A DNA stretch of 64,000 bases from Mycobacterium sp. UM_CSW (GCF_000455205.1 NZ_AUWQ01000038.1:1-64000), one strand, 5' to 3'; shown: positions 42,879 through 51,779, counted from the stretch's first letter. Notes: generated from the sequence alone by a model not told the origin. Made by a program: numbers and translations.

Positions 42879-43853
42879 ATGAGCCAACCGGATCCGATGG
42901 ACGAATTCAACCGTATGATGCAGTGGGCGCAAATTTTAGAAATCCGAAGTCGCACGCAAGCCAAGGCCAAACGCGGCGCACTGTTGCGACCGTGGGGCCT
43001 TGGCGTCAAACGCCATCTAGTCGATGTCGGTAGCAGCCTTGACCGCGATGACACAGATTTCATGACCGATTACGCTGGCGATATGGTAAGCGGCACAGCG
43101 GTATTCCCGATCATGAACGCAATCGACAGTATCACCGCTATCGCCGAATTAATCGCTGGCAGACCAGAATCGGGCGATAGCCACGCAGGTTCTCTGTTGA
43201 CGCTGAGCCGCATGGCAACTGAATCGGCGTCTAAAACGATATGGCTGTTGTCGAGCACAGATCGAGAAATGAGACGCAGCCTCAGCGTGCGATTCACTGA
43301 TTCGGAATTGAACGCGCAGAGGGGTTTTCATAGTTCAACCCGAAAGTGGCTCAACGGTCCGGGCAAACATGACGTGATCCAGCAACAGAAGTTCCACGAG
43401 CACGTGCGGCTGTTCGAAATGCGCGTGAAGATGCTGGAACGCGGCAAGCATGAGACGCCGAAAACCAGAGTGTTGGGCAGTACCGACGTTGTGCAGGCGG
43501 CTGCACGGTGGCTCGACAACCACCCGCCACGGCACGAGTCCGGAGGGCGATACGGGGATGACGGCTATGGCTTTGAGGACATCGCGACGCGCTTCTACAA
43601 CGTAAGTTCCGCGATCGTTCACGGGCTCAAGTGGCCGCTGGACTACATACCAAGCGGGGAGGTTGATCTGTCCCGCATGATCGTTGAAGGCGTCAACGTC
43701 GCGGTGTCGATGGCAGAGTGTGCGGTGGCGCTGTTTGAGGCGCAAGCCCAAAACTGGGACGACGACACCGACAGGCCACGACTGTACCCAGAGCATTTAC
43801 AAAAGACCATCGAAACGTGGGCCTGGCTCTACCCGGTCGAACAACACGTCTGA
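42879..43853 (+). CDS. Uncharacterised helical protein with HEPN/DUF5677-like C terminus
   Basis: A 324-residue, mostly helical protein (MSQPDPMDEFNRMMQWAQIL ...). An N-terminal RSRTQAKAKRGALLRPWGLG precedes central helices with MNAIDSITAIAELIAGRPES and TLSRMATESASKTIWLL. The C-terminal FEDIATRFYNVSSAIVHGLKWPL has the Y-x-x-x-S-x-x-x-H-G pattern seen in DUF5677/HEPN-like proteins. It starts at ATG 42879 and lies in a visibly less GC-rich stretch. Function is unknown; membership of the HEPN group is an inference from pattern. Confidence 0.72.
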   Translation: MSQPDPMDEFNRMMQWAQILEIRSRTQAKAKRGALLRPWGLGVKRHLVDVGSSLDRDDTDFMTDYAGDMVSGTAVFPIMNAIDSITAIAELIAGRPESGDSHAGSLLTLSRMATESASKTIWLLSSTDREMRRSLSVRFTDSELNAQRGFHSSTRKWLNGPGKHDVIQQQKFHEHVRLFEMRVKMLERGKHETPKTRVLGSTDVVQAAARWLDNHPPRHESGGRYGDDGYGFEDIATRFYNVSSAIVHGLKWPLDYIPSGEVDLSRMIVEGVNVAVSMAECAVALFEAQAQNWDDDTDRPRLYPEHLQKTIETWAWLYPVEQHV

Positions 43854-43897
43854 TGTTTTATCACGCTGGCCCAAGGCCAAGCTCGCGTGTCGTGGCG

Positions 43898-43903
43898 GAT
43901 AAT
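43898..43903 (+). promoter_or_regulatory. -10 hexamer for leaderless gene at 43910
   Basis: GATAAT ends 6 nt before the GTG at 43910, the spacing expected for a leaderless mycobacterial mRNA. It supports GTG 43910 over the longer in-frame start at 43817. Confidence 0.4.
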
Positions 43904-43909
43904 TCAGCC

Positions 43910-44659
43910 GTGCCAACTAGCGAACCCGGCAAGATGGATGCGCCGATCACGTTTTATAACCACGGCAAGCTCGGCGATGCAATCGGCGTCAAGGTCGACC
44001 ACGACACGGCGACTGTCGACATCTTCATCCGGGGAGACCTGAGACAACCCGTCGTCAAGCGGATCACCGGACAAGACGCCTCCTGGTTTGCCCACCTCAC
44101 GCTGCACCGCCACGACCTGACCACCGCGAAGAAGTTCCTCGATGAGTTCCAACGGCTCAACAGCAGCGCTGAGAATGCGACAGCTTGCGCGGCGTTATGG
44201 ATCGCTGCCGTCGCCGCAACCATCAAGTGTTTTGACGCCAGTAGCGCGGCGCGAGACGAACTCAAGCCAGACACGATATTCGGCGCAAGCACGCCCGTCC
44301 GAGCCGACTTCAAACATCTGAAATACCTTCGGAACAAACATATTTCGCATGATGAGAGCAATTGGATGCAGTGCAATCCGCTAGTGATCATCGATGACCT
44401 TGACGGCACGCCAACGATCAACAGCGTTCACGGAATGGTGGTCCTCGGCGAGTCGGCCAATGCTGACAACATCGGGCGATTGCGCCGCGTCATTGATTCG
44501 GCGCTGGCGTGGGTGCAAACCGAATGGGACGACCTGGCCGAAGCGTTGCTTACTGATCTGCGCTCCCACAGCAGGGCCGAATTAGCTGTGCTACCTGATG
44601 TCACCGGCGCTCTGCCCCATGAGGGAAGCGTGGGCAAGAATCGCGGCAAAGCCAACTAG
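43910..44659 (+). CDS. AbiU2-like HEPN protein
   Basis: A 249-residue protein. The N-terminal beta part is PITFYNHGKLGDAIGVKVDH. The helical part has TTAKKFLDEFQRLNSS, ATACAALWIAAVAATIKCFD and the motif FKHLKYLRNKHISHDESNW. The R-N-K-H-I-S-H element matches the RNase active-site pattern R-x(4-6)-H of HEPN domains, and the RNKHxxH wording is typical of the AbiU2-type HEPN group. Such domains cleave RNA in toxin or abortive-infection systems. GTG 43910 is preceded by a -10 box. No antitoxin is recognisable nearby. Family call is by motif only. Confidence 0.65.
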   Translation: MPTSEPGKMDAPITFYNHGKLGDAIGVKVDHDTATVDIFIRGDLRQPVVKRITGQDASWFAHLTLHRHDLTTAKKFLDEFQRLNSSAENATACAALWIAAVAATIKCFDASSAARDELKPDTIFGASTPVRADFKHLKYLRNKHISHDESNWMQCNPLVIIDDLDGTPTINSVHGMVVLGESANADNIGRLRRVIDSALAWVQTEWDDLAEALLTDLRSHSRAELAVLPDVTGALPHEGSVGKNRGKAN

Positions 44660-44935
44660 TACGGCTGATAGGTACCCAGCCGGTTCATGCCGGTCAGCGC
44701 ATGTTTCAGGCGATTCCTGTGCGATCCATGCGCGACCATGCCCATCGCCGATCTGAATCATGTTGTGCTACAACGTATTCAGTTATGCCCTGCCACGCGG
44801 CAACGCACGCTGCGCGGTACATCTTGACTGCTCCGCGGCGCATCTGCGCGCCTGCACTCACCGCCGCGCCAAGCGGCATCATGCCCGTTTCGGGCGGTGC
44901 CGTGGCCGGTGGGCCTCCGTCACACCGTCACAAAT

Positions 44936-45979
44936 TTAAGCGGATTCGGTGTCGCCATCGAGTGAACCAGCTTCGCCCTCCGGTGCGTCGGAGTCGCTGT
45001 AATCTGGTGTCCACGCTTCCAAGATGTCAAGGGCAAAAGCCAGCAACTCCACATACGCTTCATTGAGAGCATGCCGACTCAGTCTCGGCGCGTCGCGTAA
45101 GTTGCCGTGGGCGAGATCACTTCGGGTGCCGTATACAAAGTCGAAATACCTTCGGGGAGACATGCCACCGTAATCACGGGTCAGTCGGTCACTCAGTCTC
45201 AAGCCAAATTGCCGAATCGATTCGAATTTATCAGATTCAAGCAGTTTCAAAATGATATCGCGCACCTCGCCATTGACTTCACTACCTGGCATGTCATTAA
45301 TATGCGCAATGAGGTGGTCCAGAACTGCGACAACTTCAGGCACTCGCTGGCGATACGGAATAAGGGCTTCGATTGCCGTCACCGCTAGGATGAATCGCGC
45401 TTCGTGGTTCTGATTGGCGAGTGAACTGTGTACAAGTTGATATGCCAGCTTCAACTCATCGTTCCAAATCCCGGCGTGACGTTGCAACGCCTGCTCAACG
45501 CGCTCATGCGTCTGTTCCCTGCTCAGCGATACGTGAACTGATGGCGTACCCATCGAAATATGGATAAAGCGGCGTTCGGGCTCTGTTCGATAAACTGACA
45601 ACCCGTCACGGTCGTCATAGATGACATCTCCTGGCGTGACGCCAATCATTTCAAGACCTGGCCCAGTGACCGTGATCTCCTCTAGCACTGCTCTACTTTC
45701 GTCGTCATCTCCAAAATCGACCGATAGCAACATCCTGGCAAACACTGACGACGCGACTTGCCGCCACTTCCGACCAGCGGCTAGCGCAGATTCGAGGCTA
45801 TCATAGCCATCTCCAGAAATAATCAATTCGTCAACTTCGCTAAGCTTTTTGTCCGGTTCACCAGGACGGAGCATGATAGTTTCATCCGAGCTTTCTGGGC
45901 TCAGACGAAATTCAGGCGCTTCCAGTTCGAAATTCTTGCCGTCATTAATCTTGATCCGATTGCGAAACGTGAAGGTCAT
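44936..45979 (-). CDS. Apea-like HEPN protein
   Basis: A 347-residue protein. The N-terminal half is beta-rich (TFTFRNRIKINDGKNFELEA). The C-terminal half is helical: QNHEARFILAVTAIEALIPY, LRLSDRLTRDYGG, then YFDFVYGTRSDLAHGNLRDA. R-S-D-L-A-H is an R-x4-H HEPN active-site motif, and the combination of an AIEAL helix with RSxxxHG is what Apea-like HEPN domains show. ApeA-type proteins act in anti-phage defence. ATG 45979 is preferred to a TTG at 46009. It faces the AbiU2-like gene (convergent, 276-bp gap). Confidence 0.68.
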   Translation of the reverse strand: MTFTFRNRIKINDGKNFELEAPEFRLSPESSDETIMLRPGEPDKKLSEVDELIISGDGYDSLESALAAGRKWRQVASSVFARMLLSVDFGDDDESRAVLEEITVTGPGLEMIGVTPGDVIYDDRDGLSVYRTEPERRFIHISMGTPSVHVSLSREQTHERVEQALQRHAGIWNDELKLAYQLVHSSLANQNHEARFILAVTAIEALIPYRQRVPEVVAVLDHLIAHINDMPGSEVNGEVRDIILKLLESDKFESIRQFGLRLSDRLTRDYGGMSPRRYFDFVYGTRSDLAHGNLRDAPRLSRHALNEAYVELLAFALDILEAWTPDYSDSDAPEGEAGSLDGDTESA

Positions 45980-46127
45980 ACACCAGATGATGTCAGTCGA
46001 GTCCGACAACTCGTGGCAAACCCGTGACGGTTTCAGGCCCCCCTGTTACCCTAGCGCGTAAGCGATCTCCGTGGTGCCTGGCGCACTCTGCCGGGGCATC
46101 GGGTCTGCAGCTTTGTAGCCAGTCGAG

Positions 46128-47387
46128 CTAATCGAGCGGGTCGGAGTAGAAAGCGGTTGTGCGCCTGTACATATCGACCGAACACCACTGAGAAATCGTT
46201 GATCCGAATTCTGCGTCGATGACCACAAGTTCATTCCAGATGTTTGTACCGCACTGCCCGTCGACCAGTTTCGCCGCCTCAGCCAGATGGCGCCAGCCTT
46301 CCCATGAATGTGCGATATCTTCGGAAAACAGCGATGCTAGGGAGACCGGTGTTCCGGGCGCGCCAACGATCACCCGCGCGCCGTCAGGCGTCGGGTGTCC
46401 CCCGAGTTCGCAGTGATACCAATAGTCCTTCTGGCGATAGTCGTTGTCGTCATGCCGATATATTTTCCCCGGTTTCCAATTTTGTCGGCGTTCCTCCGGC
46501 GTCGAGTGAAGCCAGACTGGCATTTGAGCGATGTCGTTCATGAATCGCCAAAGAATGAATTCGGTTTCGACCAGCTGACGGATAAGCGTCCATGCTGGGT
46601 AAGTGTTGCCGTATCCGGCTAGCTGATAGACGCCTCCTGTGAGGGCATTGACAGTTACAGCGACAAGCGACAAAGCTTCGAGGGAATCCCTGCAGCCCTC
46701 CGCCAGTTCGTCGTTTTGGCTGGCCTTGTGTAAGGCGACTGCGGCGCGATGCCAATAATCGACCATTGTATAAGCGGCAAGCTGTCGCGCCTTCTGCATC
46801 TCCAAGTCACCAGCATATTTATCCGACGCAGCCCTAGCACCTGCGCGATCGGTAATCTGTACTGCGTCGCCCTGTTTCTTCAGCTGAACATGAAGATCAG
46901 CGACAACCTTATTTACGTGGCGTCCGTCTATTCTGCTGATTTCGGTCGCGGCTCCAATCCCTATGTCATGGGCAATCAATGCGACCTGAGCGGCGCTGAC
47001 CGGAAGCAGAGCCGAAAACCCTTCAGATATTATTCGAGTTATCAGTGTCTCGACTTGTTCCAGTTGGCCTACAGGAACGATATCTAAGTCGGTGTACTTA
47101 CGTAGTGAAGCCAATGTGCTCTCGACGGTTTCGTCTGTGACGTCCCTGAGCATTCGAACCAAGATGGTCGCAACGGTGACCAGCGGGTCGGAAGCCACGA
47201 TGAGGGCTTGCACATCTTCGCTCGCCATCGCCGTATCAAGGCTGTCGCTGGTGCCTTTTAGGTGCCCAAGTAGCAAGTTGATGCCGCGCTTGGCCATGGC
47301 GAGTTGATCCCGTCGCACCGGCGCATCGTAGGCGTCTGCACCGACATTCCAACGTGACGACACACCCGTACCACGCGTAGCCACCAT
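46128..47387 (-). CDS. Uncharacterised helical protein, DUF5677-like
   Basis: A 419-residue protein, largely helical. The first half has AMAKRGINLLLGHLKGTSD and an acidic VTDETVESTLASLRKYTDL. The second has ARQLAAYTMVDYWHRAAVAL, VNALTGGVYQLAGYGNTYPA, RQLVETEFILWRFMND and YWYHCELGGHPTPDGARVI. The last segments resemble the family around DUF5677, where a Tyr/Glu-rich helix (LVETE) precedes a His motif. Function unknown. It lies 148 bp upstream of the Apea-like gene on the same strand. Confidence 0.7.
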   Translation of the reverse strand: MVATRGTGVSSRWNVGADAYDAPVRRDQLAMAKRGINLLLGHLKGTSDSLDTAMASEDVQALIVASDPLVTVATILVRMLRDVTDETVESTLASLRKYTDLDIVPVGQLEQVETLITRIISEGFSALLPVSAAQVALIAHDIGIGAATEISRIDGRHVNKVVADLHVQLKKQGDAVQITDRAGARAASDKYAGDLEMQKARQLAAYTMVDYWHRAAVALHKASQNDELAEGCRDSLEALSLVAVTVNALTGGVYQLAGYGNTYPAWTLIRQLVETEFILWRFMNDIAQMPVWLHSTPEERRQNWKPGKIYRHDDNDYRQKDYWYHCELGGHPTPDGARVIVGAPGTPVSLASLFSEDIAHSWEGWRHLAEAAKLVDGQCGTNIWNELVVIDAEFGSTISQWCSVDMYRRTTAFYSDPLD

Positions 47388-47690
47388 CGGTCACCGAGTG
47401 GAGGCCAGCGAGAGAGCGATACGGGTCGGCCGGACGGCGGCCGCGCTCCGACTCGGATTCATCAGCTTGTCATATGTGGCAAAACTGCCCGCGACATCGT
47501 CGAGGGCGGCGTTCACGCGCAGTTGTCGGCCGCGGATGCCTTAGGGCTGAGGTTCCCTACCTGGCGGCGGCGCGCACAAGAACCACGCAAGAATCGCGCA
47601 AGGTGTCAGCGACATCGTTGCCGCAATTTCCAGAGCAGCCGCGAACGGGACTGCTCCCAACCACTTACCGCTCGCGGGAAAGGAACCGAA
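47388..47690. other. Intergenic region before first propeller lipoprotein gene
   Basis: A 303-bp gap without a convincing gene. It holds the direct-repeat element at 47587-47603 that recurs at 50652-50668, and a strong ribosome site (GGGAAAGGAA) at its right end. GC content rises from the island level back to the core level inside it, so the right edge of the accessory island is probably here. Confidence 0.5.
47587..47603 (+). promoter_or_regulatory. Direct-repeat regulatory element (copy 1)
   Basis: GCAAGAATCGCGCAAGG contains the tandem heptamer CGCAAGR with an 11-bp period (CGCAAGA-ATCG-CGCAAGG from 47586). It lies 104 bp before the lipoprotein ATG. A near-identical copy (one mismatch in 17, with ACCA[C/A] before it) lies at 50652-50668. 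The spacing suits an OmpR-family response regulator; this is an inference. Confidence 0.5.
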
Positions 47691-48956
47691 ATGATCACCA
47701 GCTCGCGCCGCTCCACCCGCGGCCACGAAGCCCTCTCGGGGAGGACATGGCGACGGTACGCAAGCCTCGTCGCGCTAGGCGCGGTCCTGGCGGCAGGGTG
47801 CTCGTCGAACGCTGCGACCGCATCGCACCAGGCGCCTGGCAGCCCCACGACATCCACGCCGGCCCCGGCTGCGGAGATGGCGGCTCACGGTGTCGAGAAA
47901 TCGATCGGCGAGGTGCCCTGGTCGCAAGTCGGTCCGGGCTGGATGCTCGCCACCTGGAGCCCGGCCGTGAGCGTGCCTCCCGGCGTGTCGCCGCCTCCGG
48001 GCTCGCCGGCGCCCGGCACGGTTCCCGTCACCCTGTACCTCGTCGACCCGGCGGGCGGTCGCTACACGATCACCACCTTCCCGCCGAACACGGAACCCAA
48101 TGGGGTCGACTGGTCGGGCGACGGCAGCCATGCCGTTTGGGCCTCCGCGGGCCCCGGAAAATCGACGGTGATCACCGAGCTCGATCTGCACAACGGCACC
48201 CGCACCACGTTCACCGTTGACGGCTCGTCTGTCGCCCCTCGCTTCACACGCCCCGACGGCAAGGCCCTGCTGCTGAAAGTGGACAAGAAACTGATGCGGG
48301 TCGACCTGTCCGGCAATCCGCAGCTGACCTATCCGACCGACAAGCTCGCGAGCGCCTTCGACGGTCAGTACCTGTCAACCCCGGACGGCACGCAGCTGGT
48401 GCTGGGTACCGCATCCGGCCTTGCTCTGATGGGCAACGACGGAACAGTCGGTAGGGAGCTGTCGTCTGCGGGAGGAAGCTGCTCACCGGTGCGATGGTGG
48501 GACGCCGGCGCGAAAACCGTCCTCGCCAACTGCAGTGGCGCAAACCAGCATTCACGGCTCTGGCTGGTTCCCATCGACGGTTCGGCACCGACCGCGCTGA
48601 CCGCGCCGATAACGGACCCGGCGTCGCACGACACCGGCGACATCAGCGCATGGCAACTGCCGGCCGGCACCTATGTCCAGTACGCGGGCGGATGCGGCGC
48701 CATCCACCTCGGCAAGCTCAACCCCGACGGCACGGTGTCCAAGGTGGCGGTGCCCAACGTCGATCCCAGTCACAGCATCTACGTGATCGGCATCTACGGC
48801 GGGAACCTCGATCTCAAAGCCACGGTCGCCGGTTGCGGACCCGCCCAGTCGCTGCTCGAGTACGACCCCGCCGCCGGCACCACCAACGTTCTGCTGGGAC
48901 CGCCGCTCAACGGCGGCGCGGTCATCAGCGCGGTGCCTTACCCGGGCGAGAAGTAG
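47691..48956 (+). CDS. Secreted lipoprotein with TolB/WD-like beta-propeller
   Basis: A 421-residue protein. The signal peptide ends in a lipobox (LVALGAVLAAGC), so it should be anchored on the outer face of the membrane. After a Pro/Thr/Ala linker, repeated beta segments appear: DPAGGRYTITTFPPNTEPNG, DWSGDGSHAVWASAG, RPDGKALLLKVDKKLM and TPDGTQLVLGTASGLALMG. This resembles TolB/WD40-type propeller blades. Enzyme residues are not visible, so it is probably a binding or sensing protein. ATG 47691 follows AAAGGAA. It is followed one base later by the NHL gene, so they form an operon. Confidence 0.8.
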   Translation: MITSSRRSTRGHEALSGRTWRRYASLVALGAVLAAGCSSNAATASHQAPGSPTTSTPAPAAEMAAHGVEKSIGEVPWSQVGPGWMLATWSPAVSVPPGVSPPPGSPAPGTVPVTLYLVDPAGGRYTITTFPPNTEPNGVDWSGDGSHAVWASAGPGKSTVITELDLHNGTRTTFTVDGSSVAPRFTRPDGKALLLKVDKKLMRVDLSGNPQLTYPTDKLASAFDGQYLSTPDGTQLVLGTASGLALMGNDGTVGRELSSAGGSCSPVRWWDAGAKTVLANCSGANQHSRLWLVPIDGSAPTALTAPITDPASHDTGDISAWQLPAGTYVQYAGGCGAIHLGKLNPDGTVSKVAVPNVDPSHSIYVIGIYGGNLDLKATVAGCGPAQSLLEYDPAAGTTNVLLGPPLNGGAVISAVPYPGEK

Positions 48957-48957
48957 C

Positions 48958-50613
48958 ATGCGACCGCACCAGCGGCCGTGGCGGCAACGCCGAAACGCCA
49001 CGATCGTCGCCCTCGCCGTTGCCGTCATCGGCCTCACCGCGTGCCACTCGTCGCCGCGGCCGGCGCCGGCGCCCCAACAAACCGTGCTGCCGCTGGGCGG
49101 TCTTAACCACCCCGCCGGCGTCGCGGTGGATGCCAGCGGCGCGGTGTATGTCGCCGACAGCGGCAACAAACGAGTGCTGAAGTTGGCCCCCGGGTCGAAC
49201 AGCCCGACGGTGCTGCCGTTCACCGGGCTCAACTACCCCGACAGCGTGGCGGTGGACAAAGCCGGCGCCGTCTACGTCGCTGACGACCACAACAACCGGG
49301 TGGTGAAGCTGCCGGCCGGGTCCGACACCCAGACGGTGTTGCCGTTCGCGGGCCTCAACGGCCCGGACGGCGTGGCGGTGGATTCGGCCGGCGCCGTTTA
49401 CGTCGCCGACTACCTCAACGCCCGGGTGGTCGAGTTGGCCGCCGGGTCAACCACCCAGACCGTGCTGCCGTTCACCCACCTCGGCCGCCCGCGCGGCGTC
49501 GCGGTGGACGGCACCGGCACCGTCTACGTCGCCGACTTCGGCGGCAAGCGTGTGGTGACGCTGCCGGCCGGGGCGACCACCCAGGCCGTACTGCCATTCG
49601 AGGGGCTCCAAGGCCCCATCGGGGTGGCGGTGGACAGCGCCGGAAGGGTTTCTGTCACAGACTATTTCAACAACGCCGCGGTGACGTTGGCGTCCGGATC
49701 GTGCATGCAGACGGCGCTGCCGTTCACCGGCCTCACCGGTCCCGAGAGTGTCGCGGTCGACACCGCCGGAAATGTGTATGTGGCCGACGCCCAAAACAAC
49801 AGAGTCGTGAAGCTCTCGTCGGCGCAGTCAACGGCGCCGCCGGCGTGCCGACAGACGGTGCTGCCGTTCAGCGGCATTGACGATCCCTGGGCCGTGGCGG
49901 TGGACACCGCCGGCAACGTCTACGTCGTCAACAACACCTCGGGCGACCACCGCAACCGGGTAATCAAGCTGGCGGCCGGGTCCAACACCCAAACCGACCT
50001 GCGGTTCACCAGCCTCGGCTTCCCCGAGAGCGTGGCGGTCGACACCGCCGGCAACACCTACGTCGTCGACAACACGACCAATCGAGTGTTGAAGTTGGCG
50101 CCAGACTCCAATACCCAGACCGTGCTGCCGTTTTCCGGTGTGGGCCCGCGCGATGTCGCGGTCGACACCGCGGGCGACGTCTTCGTCACCGACTACCGCA
50201 AGAATCGGGTGCTGAAGTTGCCCGCCGGGTCTAACACGCCAACGGTCCTGCCGTTCAACGGCCTTGGCGACCCTGGGGGGCTTGCGGTGGACACCGCCGG
50301 CGATGTCTACGTCCTCGACTTCGACAAGGTCATGAAGCTGGCGGCCGGGTCGAACACGCCAACTGTCCTGCCGTTCACCGGCTTCAGCCGAGTCGGCGGC
50401 CCGCACGGCGTGGCGGTGGACACGGCGGGCGCCGTCTACGTCGCCGACTCCGCCAACAAGCGCGTCGTGAAGCTCGCCGCCGGGTCGAACACCCAAACTG
50501 TGCTGCCGTTCGTCGGCCTCGGCGAGCCTTGGGGGGTGGCGGTGGACGCGTCCGGCGCCGTCTACGTCACCGACCGGGATAACGCCGAGGTGGTGAAGCT
50601 GCCCACGGGCTGA
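48958..50613 (+). CDS. Secreted NHL-repeat lipoprotein, 12 repeats (PknD-sensor-like)
   Basis: A 551-residue protein with a signal peptide and lipobox (VIGLTAC). The rest is 12 NHL repeats of about 42 residues, each built on [VQ]TVLPF-x-G-L-x-x-P-x-x-VAVD-x-A-G-x-VYVAD-x-x-N-x-R-VVKLAAGS (variants throughout). The repeats closely resemble the extracellular sensor of the kinase PknD, which is a six-bladed propeller. Twelve repeats suggest two six-bladed propellers in tandem. No kinase or helix is attached. Ligand unknown; adhesion or sensing is possible. Confidence 0.88.
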   Translation: MRPHQRPWRQRRNATIVALAVAVIGLTACHSSPRPAPAPQQTVLPLGGLNHPAGVAVDASGAVYVADSGNKRVLKLAPGSNSPTVLPFTGLNYPDSVAVDKAGAVYVADDHNNRVVKLPAGSDTQTVLPFAGLNGPDGVAVDSAGAVYVADYLNARVVELAAGSTTQTVLPFTHLGRPRGVAVDGTGTVYVADFGGKRVVTLPAGATTQAVLPFEGLQGPIGVAVDSAGRVSVTDYFNNAAVTLASGSCMQTALPFTGLTGPESVAVDTAGNVYVADAQNNRVVKLSSAQSTAPPACRQTVLPFSGIDDPWAVAVDTAGNVYVVNNTSGDHRNRVIKLAAGSNTQTDLRFTSLGFPESVAVDTAGNTYVVDNTTNRVLKLAPDSNTQTVLPFSGVGPRDVAVDTAGDVFVTDYRKNRVLKLPAGSNTPTVLPFNGLGDPGGLAVDTAGDVYVLDFDKVMKLAAGSNTPTVLPFTGFSRVGGPHGVAVDTAGAVYVADSANKRVVKLAAGSNTQTVLPFVGLGEPWGVAVDASGAVYVTDRDNAEVVKLPTG

Positions 50614-50651
50614 CGCGTCGAAGTGCAACAGCGAACCGGCACAAGGACCAA

Positions 50652-50668
50652 GCAAGAAACGCGCAAGG
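50652..50668 (+). promoter_or_regulatory. Direct-repeat regulatory element (copy 2)
   Basis: GCAAGAAACGCGCAAGG, 96 bp before the ATG at 50748, matches the copy at 47587-47603 in 16 of 17 positions and also in the flanking ACCA. It indicates that the YVTN gene has its own promoter sharing control with the operon at 47691. Confidence 0.5.
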
Positions 50669-50747
50669 CGCCCACCGCACCCTTGGCGTGACCGACTACA
50701 ACAGCCGCGCGCGGCGACCCAATGTTCGGCAGAAAGGAAAGCAAATC

Positions 50748-51779
50748 ATGAAGAACGCAAAAATCGCGGCGCTCTCCGTCGCGACCGCCGCGACAGCGCT
50801 CGTGCTGCTCGCCGCTGCCGACATCGGCGTCACCGGATGCAGTAAGACGCCTCCGACTTTCCGGGTCACCGCTACGGTGCCCGTCGGCAAGTCGGCGTCG
50901 GGGGTGGCGGTGGACCCGGGCACCCACACCGTCTACGTCACCAACCGCGGCGACGACACGATGTCGGTGATCGACGCCTCAACGCGCACCGTCACCGCCA
51001 CCGTGCCCGTCGGCAAGCCGTTCTATGACCCGGAGGGGGTGGCGGTGGACCCGGGCACCCACACCGTCTACGTCACCCACTACGGCGTCACAGTGTCGGT
51101 GATCGACGCCTCAACGCGCACGGTGACCGCCACCGTGCCCCTCGGCACGGGCCCCGAAGAGAACCCGGCGGGGGTGGCGGTGGACCCGGACTCCCACACC
51201 GTCTACGTCGGTCGACTTCGAACGGCCGCTGCCCACGTCGGCAACTATGACGGCACGGTCTCGGTGATCGACGCCCCGACGCGCACCGTCACCGCCGACG
51301 TGACCGTCGGCAAGCAACTACACGAGGTGGCGGTGGATCCGGGCACCCATACCGTTTACGCCACTAACGCCACGGACAACACAGTGTCGGTGATCGACGC
51401 TTCGACGCATACGGTCGTCGCCACCGTGCCCGTCGGCAGGAACCCGGGCGACCTGGCGGTGGATCCGGGCAGCCACACCGTCTACGTCGCCAACGGTGGC
51501 GACGGGACCGTGTCGGTGATCGACGCCCCGACGCGCACGGTCGTCGCCACCGTCTCCGTCGGCAAAAACCCGGTCGGGATGGCAGTGGACCCGGGCACCC
51601 ACACCGTCTACGTCGCCAACAACGGCAGGGTGTCGGTGATCGACGCCTCGACGCGCACCGCCACCGCCACCGTGCCGGTCGGCAAGCACCCGGGCGGACT
51701 GGCGGTGGATCCGGGCAGCCACACCGTTTACGTCACCAACGGCGGCGACAACACGGTGTCGGTGATCGAATCTCGATAG
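50748..51779 (+). CDS. Secreted YVTN-repeat beta-propeller lipoprotein, 7 repeats
   Basis: A 343-residue protein. The signal sequence (AALSVATAATALVLLAAADI) ends near GVTGC, a lipobox-like site. Seven YVTN repeats of about 41-45 residues follow, each with VAVDPGTHTVYVTN and SVIDASTRTV. Seven blades make one complete propeller. The third repeat carries a 12- to 14-residue insertion (LRTAAAHVGNYD). ATG 50748 follows AGAAAGGAAAG. YVTN proteins are surface or secreted binding proteins; function unknown. Confidence 0.87.
   Translation: MKNAKIAALSVATAATALVLLAAADIGVTGCSKTPPTFRVTATVPVGKSASGVAVDPGTHTVYVTNRGDDTMSVIDASTRTVTATVPVGKPFYDPEGVAVDPGTHTVYVTHYGVTVSVIDASTRTVTATVPLGTGPEENPAGVAVDPDSHTVYVGRLRTAAAHVGNYDGTVSVIDAPTRTVTADVTVGKQLHEVAVDPGTHTVYATNATDNTVSVIDASTHTVVATVPVGRNPGDLAVDPGSHTVYVANGGDGTVSVIDAPTRTVVATVSVGKNPVGMAVDPGTHTVYVANNGRVSVIDASTRTATATVPVGKHPGGLAVDPGSHTVYVTNGGDNTVSVIESR

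Noticed and set aside
41887-47387. Prophage
   Set aside because: No integrase, capsid, terminase or tail gene is visible. The genes look like isolated accessory or defence genes.
47691-51779. CRISPR-like array from repeated DNA
   Set aside because: The repeats are in frame, encode protein blades, vary in sequence and have no unique spacers.
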